From the NCBI RefSeq assembly GCF_003007715.1, contig NZ_PXNO01000027.1, positions 124,001 through 188,000 of the forward strand: a stretch of DNA of 64,000 nucleotides. The letters are read 5' to 3'. Positions 62,888 through 64,000 of this stretch are shown here, piece after piece (position 1 is the stretch's first letter; each line of letters starts with the position of its first letter). Source of the DNA: Marinobacter shengliensis (GTDB lineage: Bacteria; Pseudomonadota; Gammaproteobacteria; Pseudomonadales; Oleiphilaceae). A program made the translations under genes and the position numbers. The notes beneath the pieces are model-generated. The model made no database searches. It was not told the origin of the DNA and saw only the letters and a list, made by a program, of their open reading frames with translations.

Positions 62888-64000
62888 TCATTTGCCGATC
62901 AGCGACTGCCCGCACACCCGCACAACGTTGCCGTTAACGCCGGCAGAAGCCGGGTTGCAGTACCAGGCAATGGCTTCTGCAACGTCTACCGGTTGTCCGC
63001 CCTGAGACAGGCTGTTCATTCGCCGGCCCGCCTCGCGGATGGTGAATGGCATGGCGGCGGTCATCTGGGTTTCGATGAAACCGGGGGCAATGGCGTTGAT
63101 GGTTATGCCGTTTTTCAGGTGCTTTGCCATAGATTCCACATAACCGATCACACCGCTCTTGGCGCAGGAATAGTTGGTCTGGCCGAAGTTGCCGGCAATG
63201 CCGCTGATGGAGGAAATGCAAACAATACGGCCGTTGTCGCGCATCAGCTTGCGCTCGGCCAGTTCTTCATCGATCAACTCCTCAGCAGTCAGGTTGACAG
63301 CGATCGTCATATCCCAGAAGTGCGCTGGCATGTTTCCGAGGGTTTTGTCGCGGGTAATGCCGGCGTTGTGAACCACAAAATCCACCCCGCCGGTTCCTTT
63401 TTCAATGAAATCTGCAATCAGCTTGGGTGCCTTTTCTTCGGTAATGTCGCAGGCCAGCGCCTTGCCTTTGATGGCGTCGGTTACTTTCTGCAGTTCCTCC
63501 AATGCCGGGGGGATATCCAGGCCGATAACGGTTGCGCCGTCGCGGGCCAGGGTTTCTGCAATGGCTGCGCCAATGCCCCGGGAGGCGCCAGTGACCAGGG
63601 CTACCTTGCCGGCCAGCGGAGCCACCGGGTTGGTGGCTTTGGCTTCCTCTGCTTTGCCAATACGCACCACCTGGCCGGAAACATAAGCCGAGCGTGCAGA
63701 CAGGAAGAAGCGAACCGTGGAATCCAGCTGGTTCTCGGCGTTCGGAGCCATCCATGCCAGGTTGGCCGTGCAGCCCTTCTTGCCAATTTCCTTGCCAACG
63801 GCGCGTACAAAGCCTTCAAGGGCTTGCTGGGCGGCGGCCTGGGGTGCCTTCCGGCAGGTGTGAGGGTCCAGGCCTATCACCAGCACCCGGCCATTGGAGG
63901 CCAGTTTGCGGATGGTCGGATGGAAAAAGTCGTACAGAGCACGTAGTTCCTGAGGGTTTTTGAGACCGGTCGCGTCGAATACCAGGGCTGAGAACTTTCC
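62888..64000 (-). CDS. fabG: 3-oxoacyl-ACP reductase, long FabG form, N-terminus cut by window edge
   Basis: The frame is open to base 64000, so the start lies outside; 370 residues are present. An N-terminal region characteristic of the high-molecular-weight FabG (FabG4-like) class precedes an SDR domain: ALVTGASRGIGAAIAETLAR, VVHNAGITRDKTLGNM, active-site region CISSISGIAGNFGQTNYSCA with Tyr-x3-Lys (YSCAK), and [20 protein letters not shown]. It reduces 3-oxoacyl thioesters, probably CoA or ACP forms. A GTG at 63886 opens a shorter frame but would remove conserved upstream sequence (LVFDATGLKNPQELRALYDF). Confidence 0.93.
   Translation of the reverse strand, partial: GKFSALVFDATGLKNPQELRALYDFFHPTIRKLASNGRVLVIGLDPHTCRKAPQAAAQQALEGFVRAVGKEIGKKGCTANLAWMAPNAENQLDSTVRFFLSARSAYVSGQVVRIGKAEEAKATNPVAPLAGKVALVTGASRGIGAAIAETLARDGATVIGLDIPPALEELQKVTDAIKGKALACDITEEKAPKLIADFIEKGTGGVDFVVHNAGITRDKTLGNMPAHFWDMTIAVNLTAEELIDEELAERKLMRDNGRIVCISSISGIAGNFGQTNYSCAKSGVIGYVESMAKHLKNGITINAIAPGFIETQMTAAMPFTIREAGRRMNSLSQGGQPVDVAEAIAWYCNPASAGVNGNVVRVCGQSLIGK

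Overview
The window looks like a chromosomal segment of a marine gammaproteobacterium, most likely Marinobacter or a close relative. This rests on gene order (thrS-infC-rpmI-rplT-pheS-pheT-ihfA-merR-like), moderately high GC, a glycine-betaine/choline-type BCCT transporter, a Pla-1/cef-type lipase, and intergenic GGGTCTGTCCCC-type palindromes that I associate with this group. The assignment comes from protein familiarity, not from a database search. Both ends are cut: thrS lacks its 5' end, and a long FabG-type reductase lacks its N-terminus.

Layout. 1-7.0 kb: translation cluster (ThrRS, IF-3, L35, L20, PheRS alpha/beta) followed by IHF-alpha and a MerR-type regulator. 7.1-12.2 kb: a DUF2892 membrane protein divergent from a Crp/Fnr regulator, then a minus-strand glycerate module (Lrp-type regulator, CdaR-type regulator, GntP permease, glycerate kinase). 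12.4-16.0 kb: putA (proline to glutamate), divergent from the Lrp-type gene, which is probably its regulator. 16.0-23.3 kb: accessory-looking DNA with a REP pair, an MFS transporter, a small outer-membrane barrel, a decayed integrase fragment, an apparent IS relic, and a two-gene operon encoding an OmpA-like protein and a 998-residue surface lipoprotein with six Ig-like domains and nine RCC1-like repeats. It ends at tRNA-Pro. 23.4-35.9 kb: a GltB2-type protein, a BCCT carrier, a three-gene ATP-grasp / inactive-transglutaminase 7TM / retropepsin-like operon, rmuC, an AraC regulator and a CoA-transferase. 36-42.5 kb: two large secreted lipoproteins, a penicillin/AHL-acylase-type Ntn hydrolase and a Pla-1/cef-family lipase, separated by about 750 bp without an intact gene.

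42.9-52.2 kb: class I fumarase, an alkyltransferase-like protein, an SDR, FxsA, the groESL operon behind a clear sigma-32 promoter, and gspN-gspC-gspD of a type II secretion system whose remaining genes are not here. 52.2-64 kb: a second, larger REP array running into the 3' end of an M48 peptidase gene, LemA, a GGDEF/EAL protein with a degenerate GGDEF motif, sodB, purK and purE separated by a long inverted-repeat element, two envelope proteins, a tRNA Val-Asp-Val cluster and the truncated reductase.

The best candidates for under-described biology are: the ATP-grasp/7TM/retropepsin operon; the OmpA plus Ig/RCC1-repeat lipoprotein pair in a decayed island; the hairpin element between purE and purK; and the REP arrays that begin directly at TAG stop codons, one of which supplies the C-terminus of the M48 peptidase. 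No CRISPR array, intact transposase or prophage was seen.
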